This document shows positions 1 through 11,317 of a stretch of 64,000 bases of DNA, piece after piece. Position numbers and translations under genes: made by a program. This DNA comes from Cercis canadensis (Eukaryota; Streptophyta; Magnoliopsida; Fabales; Fabaceae), in assembly GCA_003255065.1 (NCBI GenBank), contig QAOA01006516.1, positions 289,326 to 353,325 of the forward strand, in the 5' to 3' direction. Numbering within the stretch: the stretch's first letter is position 1; each line of letters starts with the position of its first letter. Below the pieces are notes generated by a model. It searched no databases. It saw nothing but the letters and a program-made list of their open reading frames with translations, and was not told the origin of the DNA.

Positions 1-371
1 ATAGGACACTTATAAAACAGAGTCCCGAATTCAGCCAAATCTTCTCCTTTTTGGCATAACCAGGGTCTGCAATTGGACTTGGAATCAGTCTCCTTTCCAA
101 AATCTCAACTCACTACTAGAATAACTCAGAAACCTTTTATCTACACTAACTTCTACAGAATCAACAAAATTGGGGCTTTCTTTCCCTCTGTTTCTTCAAT
201 TGTTAATATGTAAACTGTCTTGTTCTTCCCTTTTTTCTTTTTTACTTTTTTACAAGAATGTATGGAAACCAAATGCGAACATCATTTGTATGATCTAATA
301 ATTTATTCCGAAAATTAAGAAAAGAAAAAAGGAGAGATAAAGAAACAAAGTCAGGATGAAAAGAAATTCAC

Positions 372-3300
372 CCTGCCATCATCAATTCTGAACCATTCTC
401 CCTGAAAGTTCTTCACATAACAGACATAATGGCCTGAAAATGCAGCATTCATGACATCCAAATGGACAACCACCGCATAAAGGCTGTACAATGGAAATTT
501 ATCTTTTGTTCCACTCATAAAAGGAGCCATATTCAGGACCTCAGGGAACTGAACCGACTTATTTAACTTCTCGAAATTACCAGACTGCCAACGTAGATAG
601 CAGATAAGTATGAAAACATACTGGAAAATACAAAAAACAATAGAAGAACAGAGTAAAAAGAAATAAGAGAAAATTATTGTTTGGGTCATTATGTTTGCAA
701 AAAAGACCCATAAATTCCTTATACATATTAATTCTAGTTTGGTTCTTCCAACACTATTTAAACTACCCGTTTTACCCCAGGGTAATTAGGAGCTGTAACT
801 AAGTATCTTTTTACCTATGTGGTTATCCTTAGTTTCTCCTTCCCTCAAAGCTATGTGGGTACCCTATGGACTATATGTGGTTATCCTTCACCCAGTATGT
901 AGTTAATGAACACAGTATGTGGTTACAACCCATACCATGATTTATTTCTTAACATGGGAGAACAATTTTCTTACAAACAAAGATCATCATAAATGAGATG
1001 ATGGCCTCCAAGTAGCAAGATTGGTTCCAAGTGGATGTAAATTCATCCCAGCATAAGTGGGTATCCTGTGAAAATAGTCACAGGGCAAAACGGTGATGGA
1101 GGAACCAAATTGGAATTAATATGTATAAGGAATTCATGGGTCTTTTTTGCAAACATAATGACCAAAACAACAATCCTCTCAAAAAATAGTGAGTAACAGT
1201 TAAATAATTTTGAAGATGTACCTGAAATCGTTTTAAGACAATAGTAAGAATATTTGGTGCCTCCAATACTGTCAACTTCTTTCTAGCTTTCTCATAGGAT
1301 TTACATCTAAACAGAAGCAAAGATAAATTAGATGATTTCATAAAAGAAAGGAATTAAATTGCCAAAGGTCAAAGCTAAAACAAAAGCAATGTACTATATC
1401 TGCTAAAAAAAAAAGGAACTAAACATGAGAGTATGTAAACTTGAAAGGAATAGTAAAAACTTACACTTGTGAAAACTGTAAGGAAATGAACAAACCTGTT
1501 ACAATTGTACTTATTATCTTTCTCCAAGATTTCAGGTGCTGTAAATTGTCCAAGAGCCTCCTCCAGAGTTCCAATGTCTCCGTCTATTTCAACAGAAAGA
1601 TCCATCATTCTCTCATACCTCTCAGATTTCCCCAGGCACCTTAAGCACTTTATCTGCAATTTGCAGCCATTAAATTCCAATGTCTAGGAAAAAATAATTT
1701 TTTTTCCATCAATAAAAGTTGAAAACATGAGGCTTTAATACAATATTAAATTGGGAACAACCTTAGATCGGAGATAACCCCCAAAAGTGTACCCAATTAG
1801 AGTTGTTTCTTCTGTCAATGGACTTATGACCGCAGCTTCCTTGAGGCATATAGATTGCATGGTATCAACTACACACCTGCCATTTTGATAATTCATAATG
1901 TAAACAATTTCACATAAAATATTACAAAAGTGACAATTTTACAGGGTGCAGGGAGAAGAAAAAATAAATCAGTACAAGGAATAATTTGGCTCACCTCAAA
2001 AATTCATGCGCATCTTCCTCCTTTCCATGCCCAAGATGGCTTCCGATCTTGTGTATTTTAGATAGTATCCCAATTGGAGAAAGTGGGGAATTCCCTTCTT
2101 TTCCCTTCTGAATTAAACATTCAAACTCACAGATAAAACACCATCCCTTCTTCTGACCTAGGGCAAACATTGTGAAGATTTAATTAACCAAAATATCCTA
2201 ATAATTGAACAAATTAAATCATGAAGAGGAACTTACATTGTTTGGTATGGAGTCCTTGGAGAAGATAAGAAGTTAAAGGCCGAGTATATGCTAGGCACTG
2301 CAGTACAGCATTAGCATAACAGCTGCAGGTAAGGTAAGGTATAAAATTAGCAAGAACAGCTATTAATTTTTGAACAGAAAAACACAATGCAAAAGAACTC
2401 AAGCACACCTGTTCCCACAGTTTGTAAGGCCAAAGGGAAATAGTTCCACCTTGTCATAGCAGTAGAGTTCCATAAAGAGTTTAAAAGGAAATCCCATCTG
2501 CCAAAACAGATATAGTTTGTAAAATCAACAAAACAAAATTGCCTATATAAATACTGATGTATTCAGGATATGATGCACATTTATTCTCAACCTCATTTTC
2601 AACACAACTGGATCTTGACTCCCTTGAGCTTCTAAACTGCTGTACAACTTTTTGCACTGATGTTTTGAAGCCATTACGAACATTTTGTGGCAGGTTTGGA
2701 ATACCACCAACTTTTGTGGGCAAGGCATGATAACTGTCAGAGTTTGCAGACTTGGAATCTGGAAGCAAACCCCCTTTGGTACTTGAAGATAGACGATCAC
2801 TGGCACTAGCTGAAGGTTTTCGTACTTCTTTGTACTTGGATAAATGTAATTCTTCTTCTACACCATCAATTGTAGAATCTGAACCTGAGCGATGGACAGA
2901 AGGTCTGCACTTAGAGGCATCTGTTACTGATTTTTCACCAGTAGCAACTTTTCTTCTGTGTTCATGGCCACCCAAATTTTCTGCCGCATCATGAGATGTG
3001 TCTACCTTCGTTTTGGGCAATTTTGATTTAATGCCAATCTCATCAGCAGTGTAACTAGAATTTGTCTTTTTTTTTTTACTTGCACTAGAACTTTTAACTT
3101 CATTATGCACTGAACTTTTAGACTCTAAGGGAACTGAGGTGGTCAGCGTCTGATTGGCATGAGAAGCAGCAGCACATGTATCATCAGCAGTATTGTCACA
3201 GACAGGTTTTGCCAATCTGCTGCGGGAATCATCATCAAATGATTTCCTTGCAGCAACAGAAGGACTAACGCTTGAACATGAGTTATTGGAAGAGGCAATA

Positions 3301-4663
3301 CCAGCACGTGTTCCTTTAATGTCTGCAGAAGGTCTAACCACATTATATACCACAAACGATGCTTCAAATAATATAATGTGACTTCTAAATCAAAAAAATT
3401 ACCATAAATATCAGACTGCAATTCTGATACTGATACCCTGCCAGAATAACTTTCCTCTCTGAACTGCATAGTAGTCTGAGGGTAACATTCATCCTTATGA
3501 CCTTGTCTCCAGTGAATAATTTGACACTTACCCGAACTACAAGAAAGCATGCTTGTGAGAATGAATAATAGGCATGGTAACAGAATATGAAGGTTGAAGG
3601 CCAAAATTATGGCTTGAGACATGTCACTTTATAGAGCAGAGACGTAGGCAGAAACTACAAATGTTAGGGTATGTAACTCTGTCAATCATTAGTACAAGTT
3701 CAAGATGAATTGCAGGTAAAGTTCAAACAAAACATAAAAAATAAAATAATTTAAAAAAAAAAAGATTTCTTTTTGCCTTCAAAACATCCAGAATAGAATA
3801 AAATAGAAAAGAAGTAGGTAAACAGGACCAATTAAAGAGTGCAATCTGTATGGACAATTAACAATTTTTAAGTCTCCCATCAAACACAAAATAAAACTAT
3901 CAATCGCGGTACATATATAACCCAGCCCCCATGATAGTTCAATGTGAAAAATTAGGTGATACCAAAGCACTAAACAACTCCCAGTTTTTGTGTCTTAGTT
4001 GGTACTACAGCTAGATGTCCCCTAAAACACCGAGAGCAACACTTAGGAGCACATGCAGAAGGTGATGCCATATAAACTCCCACTATTCTGCTAAAATGAG
4101 ATACAATTCAGCCCCAAGCCAAAACAATATAGCAGACCTACGCAATAACTTCTGCCCTCCCTAATTACCATCACTCTTATGCTTTCCCCCTACCAGTTCT
4201 TGGCAGTTATATCATCTAAGGTGTACATATGCTATCAAATCAGTAAAGCTAGCAATTCACAACCAAAAAATTGCAATGACCAATCCATTTACATTATGAA
4301 GCAAATGGCCACACAGATACAGACGCTAAAGCTAAAGCAATGTTCAAGTTCAAATTTGGAAATGGCAGAGACATTGGAGAATAAACCTAACCAGTAGCGA
4401 ACAGCCTTGCATTGAGAGCAGCGCATGGTAGTAGGTGAATAACAAATGGCACATTGATACCAGGGAGCAACTGGAACTGAACTGTACTCAGCTGAGGCCT
4501 GAATTTCAGTCATGGCAGAGTCTTCAGACGCCATATCCACAAGCCTTATGATCTCTTCCTTTTTCGCTTCCGCATTCCTCCACATATGACGAATTACGAG
4601 AAAAGCGACCAATAAGAAGATATAAACTAGGCTCTGAAACCCTAAAATCCCGGGGATTAACAT
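372..4663 (-). CDS. Ubiquitin carboxyl-terminal hydrolase, UBP15/16-like, MYND-finger type (3' end off window)
   Basis: Deubiquitinase that cleaves ubiquitin from target proteins. Exons: 4392-4663, 3403-3536, 2592-3322, 2409-2497, 2237-2322, 1995-2157, 1762-1876, 1496-1683, 1222-1306, 372-584, giving 692 codons in frame. The N-terminus has a membrane segment (about residues 7-25). A MYND zinc finger follows with C71/C74, C82/C85, C91/C95 and H104/C108. A low-complexity Ser-rich linker fills residues 135-380. The USP domain then starts: the Cys box GNSCYANAVLQCL is split by intron 4 (catalytic C410), and the His box FSGHYVCYV gives H673, followed by IDD. Order and motifs match Arabidopsis UBP15-UBP17. 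The exon coding the last strand of the USP domain (usually ...GAYMLLYAR) is not seen in bases 1-371, so it is either outside the window or lost. The 3' end of exon 3 is the least certain boundary. Confidence 0.88.
683..1163. mobile_element. MITE-like foldback element inside UBP intron 9
   Basis: Bases 683-746 are nearly the exact reverse complement of about 1100-1163. Both arms read GGTCATTATGTTTGCAAAAA inward, and weaker pairing runs on for some 30 bp. The roughly 480-bp element fills most of the 637-bp intron between exons 9 and 10. No coding capacity is seen. The arms may extend a little outside these limits, so I could not fix a target-site duplication. The family is unassigned. Confidence 0.65.
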
Positions 4664-5069
4664 CTCTTATCCAGCACCCAGGATCAGTCCAGAACATAGA
4701 ATGCACAGGATGGTAATTTTGCTATACATAGATTCGGTGACGACAACGTTAGCTGAGGTGAAGACAGAAGAGATCAGTGAAGTAACGGTGGCCGGCGGCG
4801 AGAGATCAAGAGGCGAAGGCGGCGGGAGGTGATAGCCGGCGGGGGAACAGGAGGCGAAAGGAGGGGCAGAATGGGGAATTTGAAGGGAAAATGGTTGTGG
4901 TGACGAGAGAGTAGGGGCATCTGGATTCTCCGGACAGGGTCGTGTTTGTGTTCGGGTGTTGGCTCTGAAATTGATTTACTCCCGACTCAGGTTGTCGATT
5001 GCGAATATGCGCGAGAACGATTTCTTTGTCGTTTCTCCTATCGTGGTAAAGACATCTTTTACAGCGCAA

Positions 5070-6262
5070 CCATGATTGGACAATAGTCAGTGACTTTCAC
5101 TACTCTGGTGTTACAAGAGACTTCTTACGTTTTATTACTACTGTTTTCTCTTTTACTTTAACTGTCAAAATTAAATTCCTAATATGCTCACTAATTAATC
5201 TTTTTCTTTTTATGCTTCACTCTCTTAATTATGTGAGACTTATAGTGTAATTTTAGTGTTATTATAAAAATTTTAAAAAATTGAGTCACTTAGTATATAC
5301 CATAACACACTGTTTTTTATAAAATGTAAAAATAACACGATATAAAAAAAATATGTCAAAAAAGTAAATTTTTAAAAAATATTTTCTAGCATGTTTTCTT
5401 ATATTGTGTCGTTCTTACATTTTATAAGGAACTATGTGTCCTAGCACATACTGAGTAATCTAATTTTTCAAAATCTTCGTAATGATATTAAAATCACACT
5501 ATAACTCTAATTAGATCTCATGTGTGGGTATAAGATTGTAGCATAAATGGGTGATAATTTAGCCCTCGCCTTATTTCAAACGAAATAGTAGGCCTTTTAT
5601 GCTAATAATAGCATTTTTAATTGCCCAAATTTAATAATTTGAGTTTTGATAACTAAAAACTTTTTAAAATTTTTCTCAATATAACATTGTTATGTTTTCA
5701 ACACATTCATATTTTTTTTATAGTTTATTGTTGTTAGATTCTTAATGTTAATTAGAGGAAAAAACCTTTGACTCTATTTTAATTTAGTGTATTTTATATT
5801 GTGTGAAATAATCAAAATAACTTTTAGTGTTAAATAGTTATTTTAAAAATATGAGTTTTATTGATATGTATATTAAATTACAACAGACTAGTATGTGGAT
5901 TGATTATACATGCCCACATTTTAGATAATGAAATATTGATACGTATTTAATCAAATAATCACTAATTACTTACACTTTAAAAAAGTGTACTATACATCAA
6001 ATAAACTGATTCTAAATATCATATATTTTTGTAGGAGGGGAGACTTTGATCAAAACATTAGATCTTATGAAAAGTATATCTAAAAAATCTATTTATTGAT
6101 CTTTATATATTATTTTTATTTTCAAAGAAAAAACTTTAAGATGGAAGAAATTCATAAAACGGTATCGAAATGTTAAGATTTTTCTAGCAAATGACACTAT
6201 AAATTGTTGCTTTGTGATCATATCTATTTATAAAAATTTGAAGCACCGGTCAGTCAACAATC
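5070..6262. other. AT-rich intergenic region
   Basis: This separates the divergent UBP promoter side from the tRNA-Ser gene. It holds one foldback element (5231-5526, listed separately). The rest is AT-rich with no ORF of note and no recognisable gene. Confidence 0.6.
5231..5526. mobile_element. Foldback MITE, about 130-bp inverted arms
   Basis: The left arm 5231-5360 pairs with the right arm about 5395-5525 over almost its full length. Shared blocks include TATAGTGTAATTTTAGTGTT on the left and TATAGTGTGATTTTAATATC on the complement of the right. Only a short AT-rich loop separates the arms, so the transcript would form one long imperfect hairpin. It is non-coding. This is typical of a short non-autonomous DNA transposon. 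I did not find a secure target-site duplication. Confidence 0.65.
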
Positions 6263-6344
6263 GTCGCTTTGGCCGAGTGGTTAAGGCGTGTGCCTGCTAA
6301 GTACATGGGGTTTCCCCGCGAGAGTTCGAATCTCTCAGGCGACG
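6263..6344 (+). tRNA. tRNA-Ser (anticodon GCU)
   Basis: The acceptor stem GTCGCTT pairs with AGGCGAC (one G-T pair), followed by discriminator G at 6344. The D arm has GGCCGAGTGGTTAAGG, and the anticodon loop CTGCTAA has anticodon GCT. The long variable arm (ATGGGGTTTCCCCGC region) marks a class II serine tRNA. The T arm has GAGTTCGAATCTC. No intron; CCA is not encoded, as expected for a nuclear gene. A T-rich run follows from 6353 and could serve as the Pol III terminator. Confidence 0.96.
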
Positions 6345-6394
6345 AATCTCTATTTTTCTTCTCTTTCATTTTCGTTCTTTACTTTTTGGATTCT

Positions 6395-6437
6395 CATCAG
6401 TCATCAGTTATCAGTCATCAGTTATCAGTCATCATCA
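6395..6437 (+). repeat. Short tandem repeat of CATCAGTTATCAGT units
   Basis: About three copies of a 14-bp unit made of CATCAGT and TATCAGT half-units lie just downstream of the tRNA gene. The tract ends in a CATCATCA run. It is a simple minisatellite with no sign of function. Confidence 0.7.
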
Positions 6438-7688
6438 ATGATTCAAATTCAATTGGATTGTGGTTCTGAATATTTTATTAAATTCCGTGTACCGGTGAGG
6501 CCCAAGAAGAAAATTCCTTTGGGGGGCCCGATGGTTATTTGGGTTGTGGTCAATACCGGCCTCCCCTAGATGGCACCTATCTGACCCGAAGGAAAATTCC
6601 TTTGTAGGACACGTGTACGACACAGAGCGTGGTTCTGGAGGGGCAGTTTGCTTTCAAATCTGGAGAGGGCAAGTCAAGGATAGCATTAGCACTTGTTCCT
6701 CCTCCAACGGACGTTTAACCATTTGTATCTTGGCCAAGCCAATTGGTTCTGTTTTTCATGTGATTGATTACCCATTCAACATTTTAATTTTCTCAACTTG
6801 AACTAGTTGACATTTATGTTAGATTACGATTGATTTTTATATTCACAAGGTAACCAGTTACGTGTAATTCATGGTTAAGTCGTTAAACGCAGATTAAAAC
6901 GAATATTCAAAACTGTATTCATGCATGGTGATGATATTTTATGAATAAAGGGTTTAACACTTAATGCTTTTAGGTATAAAAGAATTAAAAGTTTTGTTTT
7001 ATTTTTCACCATCTTTAATTTCTAGAAAATTTGATAATTATGAATAAACTCTACAACTAGCGCATATGGTTTTCAAAATTTTGAAGAGAAAGTTATAAAA
7101 AGACTTTTCAATGTGGGCATAGCATAGGAGCAATTGAATAATTTATGAATAAAAAGATTGGTTTCATTGTCAACTTTTTTAATCGTATAGTCATGTTATG
7201 TTAGCCAAAGATATTTCACATAAAAAAGAAGTCGGTTAGTAATATAGCTTTAGTGGGTAACCGCAATTTCATGGGGTAAGTAAAAGGCAGCAACTAGAGT
7301 CTAGAACCATTCAACAGAAGGCCAAGTTGGATTAGCGTGTTGGGGAGTCACCGACGCTGACTTATTAAAAGCTCAAGTCCAAACTCCAGTGCCCAAGTGT
7401 GGCCTCTAAAAGAGGAGAGAGAAAGTAAAGCAACGTTGATTTATTCTTTTAATTTTTATTTTTATTTTTTCCCACATCAACCTCTTATGGTAATTTTTTT
7501 AAAGATTCAAGATTTTAATTATAAAATAATCTTTAAAATGATTCTGTTGTTTTAATGACTTTTTTGTTTAATCTATTAGAGAGAGAGTTAGGAAATGGAA
7601 GGGCGGGCCCCAGAAACGCGTAAATTATTAGGAGTTTGTTAATGTGGTGATTGCAATGGGGTAAGGTGGTTCCACGTTCCGGAGTTAC
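6438..7688. other. Intergenic region upstream of the carrier gene
   Basis: No gene is seen. At 6495-6610 there is a GC-richer patch with two copies of GAAAATTCCTTTG about 80 bp apart (near 6509 and 6592). The rest is AT-rich. The proximal promoter of the dicarboxylate carrier lies at the right end. Confidence 0.5.
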
Positions 7689-7696
7689 TATAAATT
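7689..7696 (+). promoter_or_regulatory. Putative TATA box of the dicarboxylate carrier gene
   Basis: TATAAATT lies 289 bp before the ATG at 7985. The stretch between is pyrimidine-rich (CTC, TTCC and a long C run), as is common in plant 5' leaders. The assignment rests on motif and position only. Confidence 0.4.
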
Positions 7697-7920
7697 GTGC
7701 CTCCACTTCCGGAATTTGCATAAGAACTAATTCTTCGTGGCTGGCATATGTCTCAAAGGCCCAACGTTCCTCACTCTTGCTCCATAGCCTTCGGACTCCA
7801 TTCTCATCTCCTGGTCTCCAGTGAGATGAACCCGAGCTCCAACTGGTCCTCTAATTCTATTTTCCTTTAATTCCCCTCTTTTCCCCTTCTTCTAACTTGT
7901 CCCGCAAAACTCTTTCACCA

Positions 7921-7952
7921 CCCCCCCCCCCCCCCCCCCCNCCCCCCCCCCC
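7921..7952 (+). repeat. Poly-C tract with one unresolved base
   Basis: A run of about 31 C with an N at 7941 lies in the leader of the carrier gene, 33 bp before the start codon. The N and the length suggest a homopolymer that sequencing could not resolve, so the true length is unknown. Confidence 0.85.
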
Positions 7953-7984
7953 TTCCTTACCCAAATTCTCATTCCCTTTTGGAC

Positions 7985-8950
7985 ATGGGTGTGAAAGGTT
8001 TTGTTGAGGGAGGCATGGCTTCCATTGTTGCTGGCTGCTCCACCCACCCTCTTGACCTCATCAAGGTCCGCATGCAGCTCCAGGGTGAAGCCCACGCCCC
8101 CAACCCGGCGCTTCATCACCTTCGCCCCGCTCTCGCCTTTCATCCCGGTGCCGCTCAGGGCTCCATCCACGTCCCGACTCCTCCGCCGCCGGTGCGAGTG
8201 GGTCCCATTGCCGTTGGCGTTCGCATCTTCCAGCAAGAAGGCGTCGCCGCTCTTTTCTCCGGCGTATCCGCCACCGTACTCCGCCAGACACTCTACTCCA
8301 CCACCCGCATGGGACTCTACGATGTTTTCAAGCAGAAATGGACCGATCCCAACAGCGGTAAGATGCCGTTAGCTCGGAAAATCGGAGCTGGTCTAATCGC
8401 CGGGGCTGTAGGCGCCGCCGTCGGCAACCCAGCCGATGTAGCCATGGTTAGGATGCAAGCTGACGGTCGTCTCCCGGCGGCTCAGCGGCGCAACTACAAG
8501 TCCGTGGTGGATGCGATCACCCGAATGACGAAGCAAGAGGGAGTGACTAGCCTGTGGCGGGGCTCATCGCTTACGGTGAACCGCGCGATGCTCGTGACTG
8601 CGTCACAGCTGGCATCGTATGATCAGATCAAGGAGACGATTCTGGAGAAGGGTGTGATGCGTGATGGATTGGGGACCCACGTGGCCGCGAGTTTCGCGGC
8701 GGGATTTGTTGCGGCGGTGGCATCCAACCCAGTGGACGTTATAAAGACGAGGGTGATGAACATGAAGGTGGAGCCGGGGGCGGAGCCACCGTACAGGGGA
8801 GCATTGGATTGCGCGTTGAAGACGGTGAAAGCAGAGGGTCCCATGGCGCTTTACAAAGGATTTATACCAACGATTTCAAGACAAGGACCCTTCACTGTTG
8901 TCTTGTTTGTGACACTCGAACAGGTTCGCAAGCTGCTCAAGGATTTCTGA
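7985..8950 (+). CDS. DIC: Mitochondrial dicarboxylate carrier (DIC / PUMP5-like), intronless
   Basis: Inner-mitochondrial-membrane exchanger of dicarboxylates (malate, oxaloacetate, succinate) with phosphate or sulfate, in the family also called plant uncoupling proteins 4-6. The 321-residue product has the three-fold carrier repeat with signatures PLDLIKVRMQ (about residue 23), PADVAMVRMQ (about 151) and PVDVIKTRVM (about 252), each fitting Px[DE]xx[RK]. It aligns end to end with Arabidopsis DIC1-DIC3, including a proline- and histidine-rich loop after the first helix. I start at the ATG at 7985 because the protein then begins MGVKGFVEGG, as in the family (MGLKGFAEGG). There is no intron, which is also usual for this subfamily. 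GC content is clearly higher than in the flanks, with many C/G third positions. Confidence 0.95.
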   Translation: MGVKGFVEGGMASIVAGCSTHPLDLIKVRMQLQGEAHAPNPALHHLRPALAFHPGAAQGSIHVPTPPPPVRVGPIAVGVRIFQQEGVAALFSGVSATVLRQTLYSTTRMGLYDVFKQKWTDPNSGKMPLARKIGAGLIAGAVGAAVGNPADVAMVRMQADGRLPAAQRRNYKSVVDAITRMTKQEGVTSLWRGSSLTVNRAMLVTASQLASYDQIKETILEKGVMRDGLGTHVAASFAAGFVAAVASNPVDVIKTRVMNMKVEPGAEPPYRGALDCALKTVKAEGPMALYKGFIPTISRQGPFTVVLFVTLEQVRKLLKDF

Positions 8951-11317
8951 GGATGGAGCTCCTCAAGATGATGACGAAAAATTACCAAAAAGAAAAATAA
9001 TAATTACTTTTTTTTTTTTTTTTTTTTTCGTAATCTGTTTCGTGTACCAGCAATCGTTTATTTAGTGGATTAATTGTTACCATTTATCAATGGAAATTGA
9101 GAACGAATGTTTGGTATTGCAAATTGGAGTGTTTTGATACGGCAAATCTTTTTTAACAAAAAAAAATTAAGACATTCTTCACGTTTAAGTTGTGTCTGAA
9201 TTAAATGGACTATTTTTTTCTTATTAAATTGCAATACCACGCTTAACTTAGCTGCTGCAATTTGGTAAGTTACTTACGCAAATTGCAAATGGAAAGAAAA
9301 CATTAACAGCTGGAGATGATTGTGGTACAGTTTGGAGACGACAGAGAGACATGAAAGAGATGATGGACATTCTTATTCTAAACTTGAACAAGATACCATG
9401 ATTCTGCTTAGAAACGAAGTTACTTTGGTTCTGTTTATGTCTTTCTTGTCAGGCAAATTAATAGCTATTTACGTGAATGTCAAAGTGTAGGAATTTGCGG
9501 TCAAAAAGGAAGTGGAGAGAAAAAGCAAAGGTGAGTAGTTTCTCAAGGAAAAGTGGTGGTGAAACGTATTTTGATTAAGTAAGTAGAATGAAACTAGGTT
9601 ATTTTAATAATTTATTTATCATAATATTATAATTTTTTTTAAAAAAATGTCAATAAATAATACTCACCAAATACATTCCATGTTATATCCGTTGAAAACA
9701 TGTCCACGTATCGCTTTAAAAAATTTGTAATGTTAAAAATAAATAATTTTAAAACTATAATAAATAAATTGTTAAAATATAATATTTAAATCAAAAAATG
9801 CATAAAACTGATGTCGGTATAAAGTGAGGGAATAAAAAAAGAAATCGATGCTTTACTCTCTTATTTATTGTCCGCTTGCTCTGATTCATCATATTCACTT
9901 AATAATGTTTCAAGTTTGCCTTACAAAGAGATGCATGAGGGTACCCACCATTCCAATTATTGATATCTTTCATTCAATTTGACAGAAAAATCTTGTCAAA
10001 TGAATTTTAAAGAATCCTTAAGATAGTTATATCAGATATTCTCATCAAAAAAATATATCAAATATTCATCGAATTTTCAATTTACATATAATTATTCTAT
10101 TTAGTACATAATTTATTTCGGTGTCAACTTTTTAACCAAAAAACTTGAAAAACAAAGTTGTACTTGTATTATGGTCAAGCATGGCCTAAATGTTAAGCTG
10201 GGATTATATTATTTATATGTAAAAAAAAAAAAAAAAAANAAAAAAAAAAAAAAAAGCTGCGAATTGGGAAAGTAGTGTGGCGGGCACGTGGAGCTGTATG
10301 ATAGGAAGCCTACAAGGCGTGTGGACTGTGGACTATGTATGGTCCATGGAAGGGAATGAATATATGATTGGTTCAAAGAAAACTATAGTAGAATCTCTAA
10401 ATTGCGAGAGATTGGAGGTTAGTTGCAAATTTCCTCAAAACTGTGCACCAAAATGAACTCCTCAATTGTAGACTATTCTATCCTATTCCTAGACATTATT
10501 TTCATTATCTTGTTTGCAACTTTCAAGGACTTATTTTCCATTTTACAACAATAATTAAATCCAAAACTTCACCTTGTGAAGTAAGAGATTAGGTACACGG
10601 CACTTCAGATTAGGTACCAATATTGGAGCATATGGGGGAATAAGAGATTGGATACTAGGAGTGTAGTGTATGAAATTGTTGTCAAACTATATCAAAATGA
10701 GGGCAAAGGCTATGGGGTTTATTATAAAAAAAAAAAAAATAGGCACCAATACATATTAAATCAGGGATAGTAAAAGGCAACCAAGCACCACAAATAGAGA
10801 CTAGGAATATAATTGGAACTAGAACTAGAACTGCTACCACTTTCAATTAGGCTGCCATTTGCCAATTTGATCAAAACCTACCAAACACTAAAAGGTAACA
10901 AGGCCATTACAAGGTGGGTTGTTGAATTCTATTCACTAGTGGTTGAAAATCCCACTAAAAGGGACTCTCTGTGGAGAGGGTTACTCCACTCAGTCTTTGA
11001 CTACTTTAACAACAGAACAAGGGAATCAAATCAAACTTTTGGATATCAACACATAGAAAATAAAATTTTGTGGAGAGTATTCAGGGAAAAAAAAAAAAAA
11101 AAACTTATGACTTATGACAATTGAATGAGCTTGACTATACACTTCATCACGAAGGCCATGGGCAAGCAACCTATGCAAAAAAAAAAAAATTAAAAAAACA
11201 ATGACTGAACTTGGCGTTTAGTATTCGCAATGCATTCTGCTTACTTCTTTTTCTTAATCTCTATTTACATTTTCACTCTTTTGTAGATGAATATATATTG
11301 TCTAATGCTAATAGAAG
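8951..11317. other. Intergenic region between convergent carrier and MUN-like genes
   Basis: This holds the 3' flank of the carrier gene with a T run at 9008-9029. It also has a poly-A run at 10221-10255 interrupted by an N at 10239. The rest is AT-rich sequence without a supported gene. The two flanking genes end towards each other. Confidence 0.55.

Noticed and set aside
5231-5526. Hairpin as a microRNA precursor
   Set aside because: The arms are about 130 bp and nearly fully paired with AT-rich content, fitting a MITE better than a microRNA gene. No candidate mature sequence can be judged without small-RNA data.
8001-8372. Overlapping ORFs in other frames of the carrier gene
   Set aside because: The GC-rich coding sequence leaves long open frames by chance. 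Only the frame with three carrier signatures is real.
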